NCBI GenBank assembly: GCA_030549175.1
Contig: JAUKUA010000003.1
Coordinates: 2,976,001 to 3,040,000 of the forward strand
Length of the DNA stretch: 64,000 nt
From: Lasiosphaeris hirsuta
Taxonomy: Eukaryota > Ascomycota > Sordariomycetes > Sordariales > Lasiosphaeriaceae
Direction: 5' to 3'
Positions 34,494 through 46,101 of this stretch are shown here, piece after piece. How positions within the stretch are numbered: the first letter of the stretch is position 1; each line of letters opens with the position of its first letter. The notes under the pieces were generated by a model that was not told where the DNA came from, ran no database searches, and saw only the letters and a list, made by a program, of their open reading frames with translations. A program made the translations under genes and the position numbers.

Positions 34494-36063
34494 ATGTCGT
34501 ACTTGGATCGCGAATATGCAACTCTCAGAGATTTGGTGAGGGCTGATCGACAGGCTGGCCTTCAGACGGGTTACTTGAATGCGGAGACGATCAAGTTGCT
34601 TGAGGATGAGTTCGATGATCCCGAGGAGTTTGCGCAGCCTTATTTGACTGCGGGTAAGTGTTAATGTGGCCCCGAGGATAGATAGCCCCCGAGGATAGAT
34701 AGCCTTGGTGTGGCTGACATGATGCTTCGCAGCGCGTGCCGTATTGAGAAGCGAAACAAGAGCTGCTCGCTTGAAGAACGTGGGTAAGGAGGAGGTCCTA
34801 GGGCAGGCGGATGCGCCGACTCGGCCCCGAACGAGAGTTGCTAGAGCTAGAGCTCGGATACCCTCCATCCCCGAAGGAGAAGGCGAAGAGGCCGAGGGCC
34901 AAGAGGGGGAGGAGGATGACACCTACCAGGATGAGGTCGAGGTGCCGCCGCCTACGCCTATGAGAAGAGCTAGGGAGTGGGGTGACCTGGTGCTTAGCCC
35001 GGACGAGGGTTGGAAACCCGAGGGAAGGCGGGTGAGGTGGGCTCCTGCTAACCGGAGCTTCGAGAAAGCGCCGGCGCGCCCCTCGAGAGCTTCAACCAAG
35101 ACCCATAATCAACAGTCTAATGGCATAACGAAATTCGGCATCAATTCCAAGCCCGACGACTACCCAAACCCTTGGACTTCGTTTAGCCACCGCAATCTGC
35201 TCAGTGAGCTCATCGTCGAGGTTAAACGAAACGGGACTCTGAGATGGCCAGAAGCTATACAAGCAATCAAAGAGACCAGGGACAACAAGAAGATTCCCGG
35301 CAGTATCCAAAAGCTCTCAGAGTATTCTCTAGTGCGCTACAGGGCGGAGGAAGCTTTGCTAGAGAAGTACTGGGTGGATTACATGGCTTTCCGCGCGAAG
35401 CTGACTAGGGGTTATATGTGCCTGCGTGAGGAGCTGGACTCTCATCTCGGAGAGTGGTGGAGGGCATACCGAATCATAGCCCCGAGAGACAGGATGCGGC
35501 AAACACATATGAGATCGTCCCGATGGAGGCCGGCAGCGCCGTCCGGGCAAGAGTACCGACGACATGGGTGGCCGGCGTCGTCCCCGCTAGGAGTACGCTC
35601 AGCGACGGAGCTACGGCCGCTGTACCCGCGGGGCGGACGTTTGGCGCGCTCGGCTCGATTCATAGGTAGCCATCGCTCCGTGTCTGTTTTACCTCTAAGG
35701 AGCAGTCATTCATGCTAACACAATTTACTAGATGATATCCCTAACAAAGCCTACAAAGGCGACGGCAAGGCTGCTTATGAACTGGAGGGCATTTTCGATG
35801 GACACACGGGGAAATTGGAGGGCGTTCTCGGTGTACACACGGGGGATGAAGGCAAGAAAAAGGGCAAGAAGCGGGGCACTACCGGCCAGCAGGCAACCGG
35901 CGTTGCCAACTCTAAGGACGAGCACCCTCCGAAGGGGAGCAGGTCGAAAAAGGTCACTTCAAGTATGCCTCCAAGTTTCGGACGCAAGAGCAAGTCGCCG
36001 ATCGACTTGATCCGCAACACTGAAACGGGCTCCGCGAAAAGGAAAAAGGGAGGTACTAAATAG
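34494..36063 (+). CDS. orphan three-exon gene, unknown function
   Basis: Exons 34494-34653, 34733-35665 and 35732-36063 join in exact phase to 474 residues. Both introns look real: GTAAGTG to TTCGCAG (79 bp) and GTAGCC to GCTAACA...TTACTAG (66 bp). I do not recognise the family. The N-terminal 55 residues are acidic and probably helical. Residues of about 75-130 are disordered, rich in Arg and Glu. A folded-looking block (NPWTSFSHRNLLSELIVEV ... WVDYMAFRAKLTRGYMCL) follows, then an Arg-rich stretch. The tail is Lys-rich (KKKGKKRG, SAKRKKGG), suggesting a nuclear protein. Exon 3 holds an 11-residue tandem duplication. It borders a transposon and has no core-gene neighbour of similar type, suggesting a lineage-specific or captured gene. 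Late exon 2 is also open in another frame. Confidence 0.6.
34671..34704 (+). repeat. 17-bp tandem duplication in intron 1 of the orphan gene
   Basis: Two perfect copies of CCCGAGGATAGATAGCC lie back to back inside intron 1. Confidence 0.9.
35782..35847 (+). repeat. 33-bp in-frame tandem duplication in exon 3 of the orphan gene
   Basis: Two diverged 33-bp units encode LEGIFDGHTGK and LEGVLGVHTGD. The unit is a multiple of three and leaves the frame intact. Confidence 0.85.
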
Positions 36064-38673
36064 TAACGAGGCGGAAAACCGAGGCAGAAACACGATGAGA
36101 TATTTCGGAAATTCCCGAGAATTACCGATATCTCCACGGCGAGCTGGGTCTAAACGACATTAACTAGGGTAATATTTGAGGCTGAATGTATTTCTTGGTG
36201 GTGGGGATCCTGCGGGAAGGGACATAATCAAGATTGTCTATTGTTTTTTTTTATTGGCTAGTTTTTACTGTTGTTATGTCAACGTACAGATGTGTGGTCA
36301 GCCCGTGCCTCGTGGAAACTAACGCAGCTAGAGACATGGGTGCATTTTAAATGATAGCGATGGTGGACCCGTACCTAGACTGTCAACCTTGGGTGTTTCG
36401 CGGGGCTTTAGAAGCTGCCCGAAGTTTAAGGGATCCCATGGACGGCTAGGCGGCTGCACTAAGTGCTAGCTTGCCTGTTTGTTTGCCTAGTCTGGCTCTC
36501 GCCATGAGACCGAAGTTGACGACAGGTGAAATGGTGGAGCTTGATCCCTTTGTTGTTTAATACCGGCCCCGAGACGGAGGCGATGGTTCTGGAAATCGCC
36601 GAGGCCGGCACCGATGGCGAATCAGTTGGACAAAGGCCTGTTTGTGCCGTTGTGGCTCTCGGTCTAGTTTTCGTAAGTACGATGGGTAGCGTGTGGACTT
36701 TGCAACAAGCTTCGCATTGGATGGTGCTGGACGCACGCCAAGGCAACAGCTACACTTGCAACGGTACCGTAACTGCAACTGCAACAACTCTGGGGACGGA
36801 GGGCTGGAGTTAAGGATGTTATGGATACTGCGTTCATAAGGTTCCTTCCTACTTTGCCCTAGGTTTGGTTGCACTCGCCTGCAGCGTTACCAGGGGATGC
36901 TGCAGAAGGGCGATGCTGGTATTCTGATTTGTTGGTGATAAGTCGGCAGTCGAGCAAACATTTGAGACTGAGTCGGCATCGATTTCGGTGGCATAGAACT
37001 CAATGACATGAGTGAGGCTCATTGGCAAAAGAGATGGGGAATAGAAAGGGCAATTGTAACCTACAAGAAGCTTGCAGCGTCCAGACTCTCGGGGCAAGAC
37101 CCCAATGCGAGCACGGTGGTCATATGTCTGAGACACTGAGAATTGTCCGTCCTGGCGATAAGTTGTCGGGCCGGGGCGGTGGTAGACCCGACGTCCGCTG
37201 ACCGCCTCTCTCGCCAGTCTGCAAAGTTCCTCGGCGCATAACCGTAGGTAGCGGGCTTATCAGCAAACAGGCGGCTTTTGACTGTCATTGCCCGTTTGTC
37301 AAGTTTGCCGTTGCTGACCCGGCGGCTTTGGACAACTGACTTGATAGGATCGGAGGGGACTGCTCTAGAGCAGTCGGCGGGAAGTCGAGTGGGGAACAAC
37401 GCCCAGGTCTAGTTGCGATGTGCCGATGTTCCGGGGTGCTGTTGAACACCGGGCACCGGGCATTCTGGGGCACACAGCAGCGCCTGTCCGGGCTTGGCGA
37501 TTCCAATTGCGGGAGATGTGCCGCAGGGCCATGACGTGTTTGCTGGCTACGCCTATTGGGTCGATCGAGCCCCTCTGGGTCTGTTGGATGGGTGGATTTA
37601 TTCGGAGGTGGGTACGGCTATTCCTACTATCCAGGGTCGCGGGACGTGTGGGATTTGTCCTGCTGGTAAGCTATTCTGGAATCAAGACATTACTCTCCTT
37701 AGCCGGATTACTAGCAATGTTATATATCATCTCAGAGTCAAGACATGCGCCGAATGCCGGGCCGAGTTTATCGCTAGCCGTTTCGTGCAACCTGAGACAT
37801 TGAGACACATGTTGGTCTTGATCTCACAGATTCACCCAAGACCTGTCGCAACGGGAAGGCGGATGCAAAAACGTGGGTGTCCCAATGTCTTATCTCCGAC
37901 CACTGTTCTCGGATCCCCGATCCATCGATGGATTGTGTTGTTGGAAGATGGGCAAAACGGCCAGCCTCTGGCAGGGCTGGTAGTGCGCCTAGTGAAGAGG
38001 AAGCCTGGTGGGCGTCATCGGCGCCGTTTCCTGCCGTGTCCCGACTTCTAGCGCAGGGCGATAACTGCCCTAGTGCGCGCCAGGCCCCCCCCCCCCCCCC
38101 CAAATGTCCGCCCCCCCTGCTCGGTGCTAGATCCCCGACATGTCTAGTCCGATTTCTCGGTCCTCAGACGCCCTGCCCTCTGCCAGTTCAAAATGCGCGT
38201 CGTGACAGGAAAAAATTGTTGACGCAGAGTAGCATACGAAGTGGGTGGCCAGACTCACATAACAAGACCCACGCTATGCCTTCGCTGCCTTCCGCTCACA
38301 GACGTTGACAACCTAGGCACCTGGGGCTAAAGCTGCTAGTAAATAGCTGTCGGACTACCTACCTTTACCTTCATCCCTCTACCCACCATCGTACTTTCGT
38401 TCGACTTTGGTCATTCCTCTAATTAGCTTCCCCCAAGGCCACCCCCAATATTCAGGCTCCTTGAAGCGGTTCGCCTCGCCAGGTGCCCTCACTAGCGCCA
38501 GTAGTGTCCTGCCCGCCTCGCGGTTATCGGCACCCGTCAATCGACTACATTAATTTCTAATCATTGACGTGTGACGTCTGTCGCCTGGCGCATTCTTTAT
38601 CACTGTTGTCCCTCGTCCTCTTTTCCCGCTGAGGGCCTGATCTGCTCATTGCGCGCGGAATACGGCTTCAACA
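36064..38673. other. 2.6 kb gene-poor spacer before the ABC transporter
   Basis: No gene with recognisable domains. The longest frame, 37494-38051 (+), has no ATG near its start and contains Cys pairs (GTCGICPAG, CAECRAEF) but no clear family; it may be a relic. A C17 tract lies at 38085-38101. The ABC transporter promoter and pyrimidine-rich leader occupy the last few hundred bases. Confidence 0.5.
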
Positions 38674-41600
38674 ATGGCGCAACCACCGTCAAAGAAAGCA
38701 AGCGAGCCCACAGTGTCAGATCCTCAGGCTCTTGCCAATTCAGAGGCTTCACCAGTAGGGCCAATCGAGGATGAGAGAGAGTTTGAAGATATCAAGCCGG
38801 CGAAATCTGCCGGCCCCAACGCGTCCAAAAACACTGCCAATGTCAACACGAGGCTAGACCTGAGCCTCGTTGAGAGCCATGCAACAGCCACCAGTATAGC
38901 CACCACGCCAGCCTGGCAAACCAACCAGAAGCCATGGTACAGACAGCCAAACCCTCTTCGCTGGGGTGGCATCAAGCCCGTGCCAGAAGAGCGCCAAGTC
39001 TCGCCAGAGTATAAGGCTGGCTTCTTCAGCGCTCTCTTCTTCCAGTGGATGGCCCCCATGATGACAGTAAGTCAGAGGAATCCGCGGGGCTTGGAAGTTA
39101 CAGCTAACACCGAGGTAGACTGGTTACAAGCGCCAACTCGAGCTTAACGATCTTCCTAGAGTCAATCCAGCCCGCGCTGTTGACCCTCTGACTACCAAGA
39201 TGAAGGCCTCGTTTGAGCGTCGAATGGCAAACGGTGAAAAGAACCCTCTGCTCTGGGCTATGCACGAGACTTTCTTTTGGGAGTTCTGGATTGGTGGCAT
39301 GTGCCAGCTCCTGTCCGCCCTCTTGCAGGTCACGTCGCCTTTTACCCTGCGTTACCTCATCCAGTTTGCCTCGGACGCCTACATTGCGAGTTTGACTGGG
39401 CAGCCAGCTCCTCACATTGGCGCCGGCTTGGGCCTGGTTTTTGGCATCACAGCTATGCAGATGCTGCAAAGCTTGGCTACTAATCAGTTCATCTACCGTG
39501 GTATGCTCGTCGGTGGCATGACGAGAGCCTCGCTGATTAGCTTGATCTACGAAAAGTCCATGATCGTTTCTGGTCGCGCCAAGGCCGGTGGCGCAGAACT
39601 GTCCGAAGTCGCCGCCGCCCTCCTCGCAGCAGAAGCTGAAGGCAAAGAGAAGAAGGGTCCGGGAGGTCCACCGGGCGGTCCGAAGGGCGCCAAGGGGTCT
39701 CCAGCTGGTGTTTCCGGTGACGGCATAGGCTGGGGTAACGGAAGGATTGTAAGTCTGATAAACTAATCAATGTCTACACAACATACTGACACAGGGCTAG
39801 ATCAATCTCATGAGCGTCGATACCTACAGAGTTGACCAAGCGTCAGGTCTCTTTCACATCATTTGGACAGCGCCGCTTTCTCTGCTCATCACTCTCGCAC
39901 TGTTAATAGTCAACCTCACGTACAGCGCACTCGCTGGCTTTGCTGTCCTGGTCGTTGGTATGCCCATTCTCACTCGTGCTATTAAAAGCATGTTTGCCCG
40001 CAGAAAGGCCATCAACAAAATCACCGACCAGCGTGTGAGTTTGACCCAAGAGATTCTCCAGTCGGTCCGCTTCGTCAAGTTCTTCGGATGGGAGGGCTCG
40101 TTTTTGGACCGCCTCGAGCAGTTTCGTGCTCGCGAGATCAGGTCCATCCAAATATTGCTCTCCATTCGCAACGCCATCATGGCCGTCAGCCTGTCACTCC
40201 CCATCTTCGCCTCGATGATTGCATTCATCACCTATTCACTCACGAACCACGACCTCAACCCCGCCCGAGTATTCTCGTCACTTGCCCTTTTCAATGGCCT
40301 GAGAATGCCATTGAACATGCTTCCCTTGGTTATCGGCCAGGTGACAGATGCATGGTCTTCGCTTGCCCGTATCCAAGAATTCTTGTTGGCCGAAGAGCGC
40401 GAAGAAGAGGCCACATTTGATCTCAAGGCGGAAGAGGCTGTCGAAATGCGTGATGCTTCCTTCACTTGGGAAAGAACCCCAACGCAGGACGCCGAGGGCA
40501 CCGTTGGCGGTGGTGCCCCGGGGCCCAAAGGGCCCAAGCCAGGAAAGGGGCCAAAGGGCAGCCCGAAACCCGCAAGGCGTGCCCCATCACCCAATGCCAG
40601 CTCGGAAGAGGACGCCAACACCCTTGTCGAAGAGCACGAACCGTTTAAGCTCCACGACCTTAACTTCAAAGTAGGCCGAAACGAACTCGTCGCCGTAATT
40701 GGCACCGTCGGCAGTGGAAAAACTTCGCTTCTGGCAGCTTTAGCGGGGGACATGAGAAAGACAAGTGGTGAGGTCGTCTTCGGCGCTTCAAGGGCTTTTT
40801 GCCCCCAGTATGCTTGGATCCAGAATACCACAGTCAAGGAAAATATCCTGTTTGGCAAGGACTTTGATAAACATTGGTATTCGGAGGTCATCAAGGCCTG
40901 TGCATTGGAGCCAGATTTGGACATGTTGCCCAACAACGATATGACAGAGATTGGTGAGAGAGGCATTACCATCTCGGGAGGCCAAAAGCAGAGACTGAAC
41001 ATTGCTCGCGCTATCTATTTTGATGCCGACATCGTTTTGATGGATGACCCCCTCAGTGCCGTTGACGCTCATGTTGGCCGCCACATATTTGACAGCGCTA
41101 TCCTTGGCTTGCTGAAGGACAAGTGCAGGATCTTGGCCACACATCAACTGTGGGTTCTCAGTCGTTGCGATCGTATTATTTGGATGGAAGGCGGCAAGAT
41201 CCAGGAAATTGACACATTTGACAACCTCATGAAGAGTTCGGAGGGATTCCGGCAGCTCATGGAGACCACAGCCGTCGAAGAGAAGAAGGACGACACAGCT
41301 GTCGCTGAAGTCGCGGACGGGGAAGGTCCAGCCAAGAACAAGAAGAAGAACAAGGGGCTGATGCAGTCTGAGGAACGCGCCCTTGCCAGTGTACCGTGGT
41401 CGGTCTACACGTCATACATCAGGGCTTCCGGGACGATTCTCAATGCTCCTCTGGTTCTCCTTCTCTTAATCCTGTCCCAGGGGTCTAATATCGTCACCAG
41501 TCTCTGGCTTTCTTACTGGACTTCGGACAAATTCGGCTACTCAATGGGGGCATATATCGGTATCTATGCAGGCCTCGGAGTTGTGCAGGTGTTGCTCATG

Positions 41601-43295
41601 TTTGCCTTCATGGTGTCGCTCTCGATATTCGGAACGACCGCCAGCAAGGCCATGTTACGAGCAGCTATCACGCGTGTTTTGCGCGCGCCAATGTCCTTCT
41701 TCGACACGACACCTTTGGGCCGCATCACCAACCGCTTCAGCCGTGACGTCGACGTTTTGGACAACACCATTACCGATGCTATGCGCATGTACTTCTTCAG
41801 CGTCGGCTCTATTATTTCCGTCTTCATCCTAATCATCACCTTCTTCTACTACTTTGCCATTGCGCTAGTACCCCTGTTTTTGCTGTTCCTCTTCGCCACA
41901 AGTTATTACCGTGCGTCGGCGCGAGAGGTCAAGCGCTTCGAGTCCATCCTCCGCTCAAGTGTATTTGCCAAGTTTGGTGAGGGCTTGTCGGGAATCGCTA
42001 GCATTCGCGCCTACGGCCTGAAGGACCGGTTCATCAATGATCTCCGCAAGTCTATCGATGACATGGACTCAGCCTACTTCCTGACGTACTCGAATCAGCG
42101 GTGGCTGTCGGTGCGCTTGGATATGATTGGTAACTGCCTCGTCTTCACCACGGGCATCTTGGTTGTGACGTCGCGGTTTTCGGTCAATCCTTCAATCGGC
42201 GGCTTGGTTCTGTCGTACATCTTAGCAATCGTGCAAATGATCCAGTTCACGGTCCGTCAGCTAGCCGAAGTTGAGAACGGTATGAACGCGGTCGAGCGTC
42301 TCTTGTATTATGGAACCGAGCTGGAGGAAGAGGCCCCGTTGAAGACTATTGATGTCCGCGAGTCCTGGCCGGAGAAGGGCGAGATTGTCTTTGACAATGT
42401 GGAGATGCGGTACAGGAACGGCCTCCCCCTTGTCTTACAAGGGCTCAACATGCACGTTCAAGGTGGCGAGCGCATCGGCATCGTCGGGCGTACTGGAGCG
42501 GGCAAAAGCTCCATCATGTCAACCCTTTTCCGTTTGGTTGAGCTGTCGGGCGGTCACATCACGATTGATGGCGTTGATATCTCCACCATCGGCTTGCACG
42601 ACCTACGCTCCCGCCTTGCAATTATCCCGCAGGATCCCACCCTCTTCCGCGGCACGGTGCGCAGCAATCTTGACCCCTTCGGTGAGCACACAGACCTTGA
42701 ACTCTGGTCTGCGCTCCGACAGGCCGATTTGGTCTCTGCCGACAGCGGCCCCAGCCCGCCATCACCGATAGACCCGTCAGCAGCCGAGAGCAGTGATAAC
42801 GCCCTCGTCCCCGCATCGCCGACAACTCGAGAACAGGGTCGCATCCATCTGGATTCGGTCGTCGAGGAGGATGGTCTCAATTTCTCGCTCGGCCAGCGCC
42901 AACTCATGGCACTAGCACGTGCTCTCGTACGCGGCTCGCAGATCATCGTGTGTGACGAGGCGACGTCAAGTGTGGACATGGAGACGGACGACAAGATCCA
43001 GGCAACCATGGCCAAAGGTTTCCGTGGGAAGACGCTGCTGTGCATCGCGCATCGGCTGCGCACGATTATTGGCTATGATCGCATTTGCGTTATGGATAAG
43101 GGGCAGATTGCGGAGATGGCGGCGCCGCTGGATCTGTGGAAGATGGAAGGTAGCATCTTCAGGGGGATGTGTGACCGCAGTGGGATCCGGATGGAGGATA
43201 TTGTCGGTGCGAGGGAGGAGCTGGGAGCAGGCTATGGGACAGAGGCTGCAAGTTCTTTGCAGGTAGATGAGGACAGAGCGAAGAAGGTCGAGTAG
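38674..43295 (+). CDS. ABCC-type multidrug transporter, YOR1-like
   Basis: Full-length ABC exporter, expected in the plasma membrane, exporting organic anions or drugs. Exons 38674-39066, 39119-39748 and 39801-43295 give 1,505 residues; introns of 52 bp each keep phase 0. Domain order is TMD1-NBD1-TMD2-NBD2, without the extra N-terminal membrane domain of long ABCC proteins. NBD1 has Walker A GTVGSGKTS (about residue 642), signature ISGGQKQ and Walker B IVLMDDPLSAVD. NBD2 has Walker A GRTGAGKSS (about 1237), signature FSLGQRQ and IIVCDEATSSVD. NBD1 keeps Asp after Walker B where NBD2 has Glu, the usual ABCC asymmetry. Two Gly/Pro/Lys-rich inserts, one before the NLMSVDTYR helix and one just ahead of NBD1, are unusual. 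It neighbours the accessory region, but the gene itself looks like a normal core gene. Confidence 0.93.
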
Positions 43296-43351
43296 CTGGT
43301 TATCGGAGCAAGGAGATGACACTTGTTCGTGGTATGATTTGTCCTGTAATG

Positions 43352-43378
43352 TTTTTTTTTTTTTTTTTTTTTTTTTTT
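43352..43378 (+). repeat. poly-T tract (27)
   Basis: Perfect run of 27 T in the 3' flank of the ABC transporter. Long enough that its length may vary or be miscalled. Confidence 0.9.
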
Positions 43379-44691
43379 GGTCAGGGGCTACACCCCTAGG
43401 AAAGTTCTTGGGTCTCGTAGACGAGGCCATGTAATCGAGGGTTCACATGTAGGGTGAGGGTTGTAGCTCTGCCATATAGACCCGGAGGCTGTTACTTAGC
43501 CAGTTCCGTTGTACATAGTAACTTTACATATTGACATTATTATTGACTTAATTGCTATCAAATAATATGTACTCGTTACCTCGCATAGCAGCAAACACAA
43601 AGTGACAAGCAATCGTATCGTTTACCGCCATTTGGAAGAGATGAAAAGGTGAGATTTTAGGCTCGCACACCCACTCGGTGCTTCCACAGGAAGCAATAAT
43701 AGGAACCAACGCAGGACTCGTGATATGTTGAACCCACGCCGAGTCGGCTGTGTAACCGACCTACCTAGCCAGACCTAACGGCTTTTTGAGTATGCACCGC
43801 GCTTGGTGTTCCAAGACTACTCCGACAACTCCGGTAACCACACCGGCCACTCCGGCCAACGGGGTTTAATTGTCTTGGCCCCCGGTCCCAGCAAACAAAC
43901 TCGTGGCGACCAACGGCACATACATATTGCGGCGCAGACACACGCATGCCGGATGCGCGCGGCCTGTGTGCCCGCCTCCAATATAGTGCAGTGCATATTC
44001 CCAGGTCTCGGGCGCCCGCAGGGGGGGTGGTACCTGTCAAAGCGACAGGGCCTCCTGCCTGCATTCAGGATGGATATTCACATAAATTATCCTACGTTGG
44101 TGTGGTGACACAAGGGATAGTCCTCAACGTCCAACGTCGCTCAATATTGACTGGCTTACACGAACTGCAGAGGAGAGATAGAAGAACCAAAACTAAACTC
44201 GCCTCATACCTATCAGCACGCCCCCTCGACGATAAGGCCTGGTCAGAAGACCCATGGAGAACAACCCGCATCTGAACGGGCCAGAGAACTTTAACTTATG
44301 GGGCTGCAGTGCGCCTGGTGCAAACCATGCACATCACGCCCTGTGGGTTGGGTCGTGAGCAGGGCATGAATGCCGGAGAAAACAATATCCTTGGTTCTCT
44401 TATCTGGCAGATGGGATGTCTTGCCAAACCATGCATGAACTGAAGAGCAAAGTCCTCCCATTGGTGTTTTTGTGTCTTGATTGGCAGGATTTCTTTTTCA
44501 CTCGGCAGTCAATAGGCACCCGAAAGTGAGTTTCTTGTCCGCTGATCGGTGATTGAATTATGTCCATTATCGAAGTGAAAGCGAATGTCAACGTATTTAC
44601 CACCAAAACACTAAATGCCAGCAAGGTAGTGGGAGAACACAACATAAAACCGAGTCCTCGAGAAGGACAGACCAGAGCCAAAACCAGATCA

Positions 44692-44711
44692 GACCGGACC
44701 GGACCGGACCG
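44692..44711 (+). repeat. 5-bp tandem repeat (GACCG x4)
   Basis: Four perfect copies of GACCG in intergenic DNA. Confidence 0.9.
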
Positions 44712-45000
44712 GTCAACCGCCCTTGACTCCTCCCCAGTTTCTAATGCCCCGTCGAGTGAACACAGGATCAAAGAAATCGAAAATGCCACACTCTCCTAGG
44801 CTACATCCTCAATGCATTGCCGTATGATTCTGCCTGAGCCCCTTTCTCTTTTCCCCGATAACCTGTTTCGGTATCTTGTCCGAACTTTGGGATGTCGGCT
44901 TTTCACAGCGTGCCCTTGTAAGGAAAGTATTATGTCTTTTCCCGCCCATCCGAAATACAAAACCCCCAAAAAAAAGCCAAAACCCCACCCCCATCTCGCG

Positions 45001-46101
45001 CTAATACCTCTGGTGCGGCGGACTAGGGCTCTCCCTATAGTACTGCCCGCCAGCCCCAGAGCCGGGGAGGAACTGAGCGCCCTGGCCGCCCTGTCCATCA
45101 TCCAGCAGATCGTCCAGGAACGCACTGGGCGCGCGCCCGCTCGGCGCGCGGTTGAGGTTCAGCGTGCTTGTGCTGAAGTTGCGGCGGGGACCGACGTCGG
45201 GTGACTCCGGGTCGGGCGGCGACTGACCGCGCACAACCGCGCTACCACCGCCTCGCGACGAGGGCCGCAGCATTGACATGCTGATGGAGCTCCCCTGCAT
45301 ATGGCCCGCGATTGGCGCAACGGATGACGAGGCGTAGAAGCCCGAGGGTAGGAAGCGCGAGTCGCGCGAGACGCCGCCGGCACCGCCGCCGACCGGGTTG
45401 GCGGTGGGTGAGAAGAAGAGGTTCGTTTGGCTTGCCGTGGCGGGCGGGATGGGCCGGTGGGATTTCTTCGTGGCGCGGTTTGTCACGGCGGCGACGGCGG
45501 CGGCGGCGCCGTAGCGGGGCGGCGAGTTCTCGCGTTCCAGGTACTTGGGATATGTCGAGTTCTTGTCGTTGGCCATGTGCTGGGCTAGGGTGGCCCGCTC
45601 GACCGAGCGGTGGAGCAGGCAGGCGAGGATGCCACGCCACACGAGAACTATGGCGCCAAAGAGGCCGAGAATTGCGCCTACCGCTATGAAGACTGTGCCG
45701 TCTGGGAGGGTCGAGTGATTCATGAACGGCGCATTTTGGGTCGGAGGTATTGTGGGCGCTGGGTAGTCTGGGATTTCGGTGTTTACTGTTTTGGAGAGCG
45801 TAGGGAGACCGGTCAATGTCGGCAGAGGAGACCCCGTCGTGCCACTGGTGAGCGCCGGCAGAGTCGCGGTCGATGACGAGGATTGGGACCGGGTGTTAAC
45901 GCTGGTACTCGACTGGCTCGTCGTCGGGGTGCTGGTCGACCTACTACTGCTGCTGCTCCTACCAGTCGTCGCAGCCGTAGTTGCACCTGTGATTGTCGTA
46001 CCGCCATTATTTTGCGCAAACGCAGCGCTGGAAAACAAGGATGTTGCAAAAAATGCAGAGAGAAGCAGCGAGCACTTCAGCGAGAGGCGTGGCGACGCCA
46101 T
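45001..46101 (-). CDS. CSI2: CSI2-like single-pass membrane protein
   Basis: Single-exon gene of 366 residues, start chosen at ATG 46101 because it opens a clear signal peptide ([19 protein letters not shown]). A long Ser/Thr-rich, probably O-glycosylated ectodomain follows. It ends before [18 protein letters not shown], the start of the single membrane segment ([18 protein letters not shown]). The juxtamembrane LHRSVERA motif begins a cytoplasmic tail rich in Ser, Pro and Gly. The combination of Ser/Thr stalk, [11 protein letters not shown] membrane segment and basic motif matches fungal CSI2, linked in yeast to chitin deposition and bud-neck localisation. The molecular activity is unknown. 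Frames continuing upstream to 46449 lack a better start. Confidence 0.75.
   Translation of the reverse strand: MASPRLSLKCSLLLSAFFATSLFSSAAFAQNNGGTTITGATTAATTGRSSSSSRSTSTPTTSQSSTSVNTRSQSSSSTATLPALTSGTTGSPLPTLTGLPTLSKTVNTEIPDYPAPTIPPTQNAPFMNHSTLPDGTVFIAVGAILGLFGAIVLVWRGILACLLHRSVERATLAQHMANDKNSTYPKYLERENSPPRYGAAAAVAAVTNRATKKSHRPIPPATASQTNLFFSPTANPVGGGAGGVSRDSRFLPSGFYASSSVAPIAGHMQGSSISMSMLRPSSRGGGSAVVRGQSPPDPESPDVGPRRNFSTSTLNLNRAPSGRAPSAFLDDLLDDGQGGQGAQFLPGSGAGGQYYRESPSPPHQRY

Larger units (their letters stand above)
43296..45000. other. 1.7 kb spacer, convergent 3' ends
   Basis: The ABC transporter and the CSI2-like gene converge here. A T27 tract (43352-43378) lies about 60 bp after the transporter stop. 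A short GACCG repeat is listed separately. No gene was supported on either strand. Confidence 0.5.

Noticed and set aside
37494..38051. 185-codon ORF with Cys pairs
   Set aside because: No ATG at its beginning, no family match recognised and a basic low-complexity end; kept only as a possible relic.
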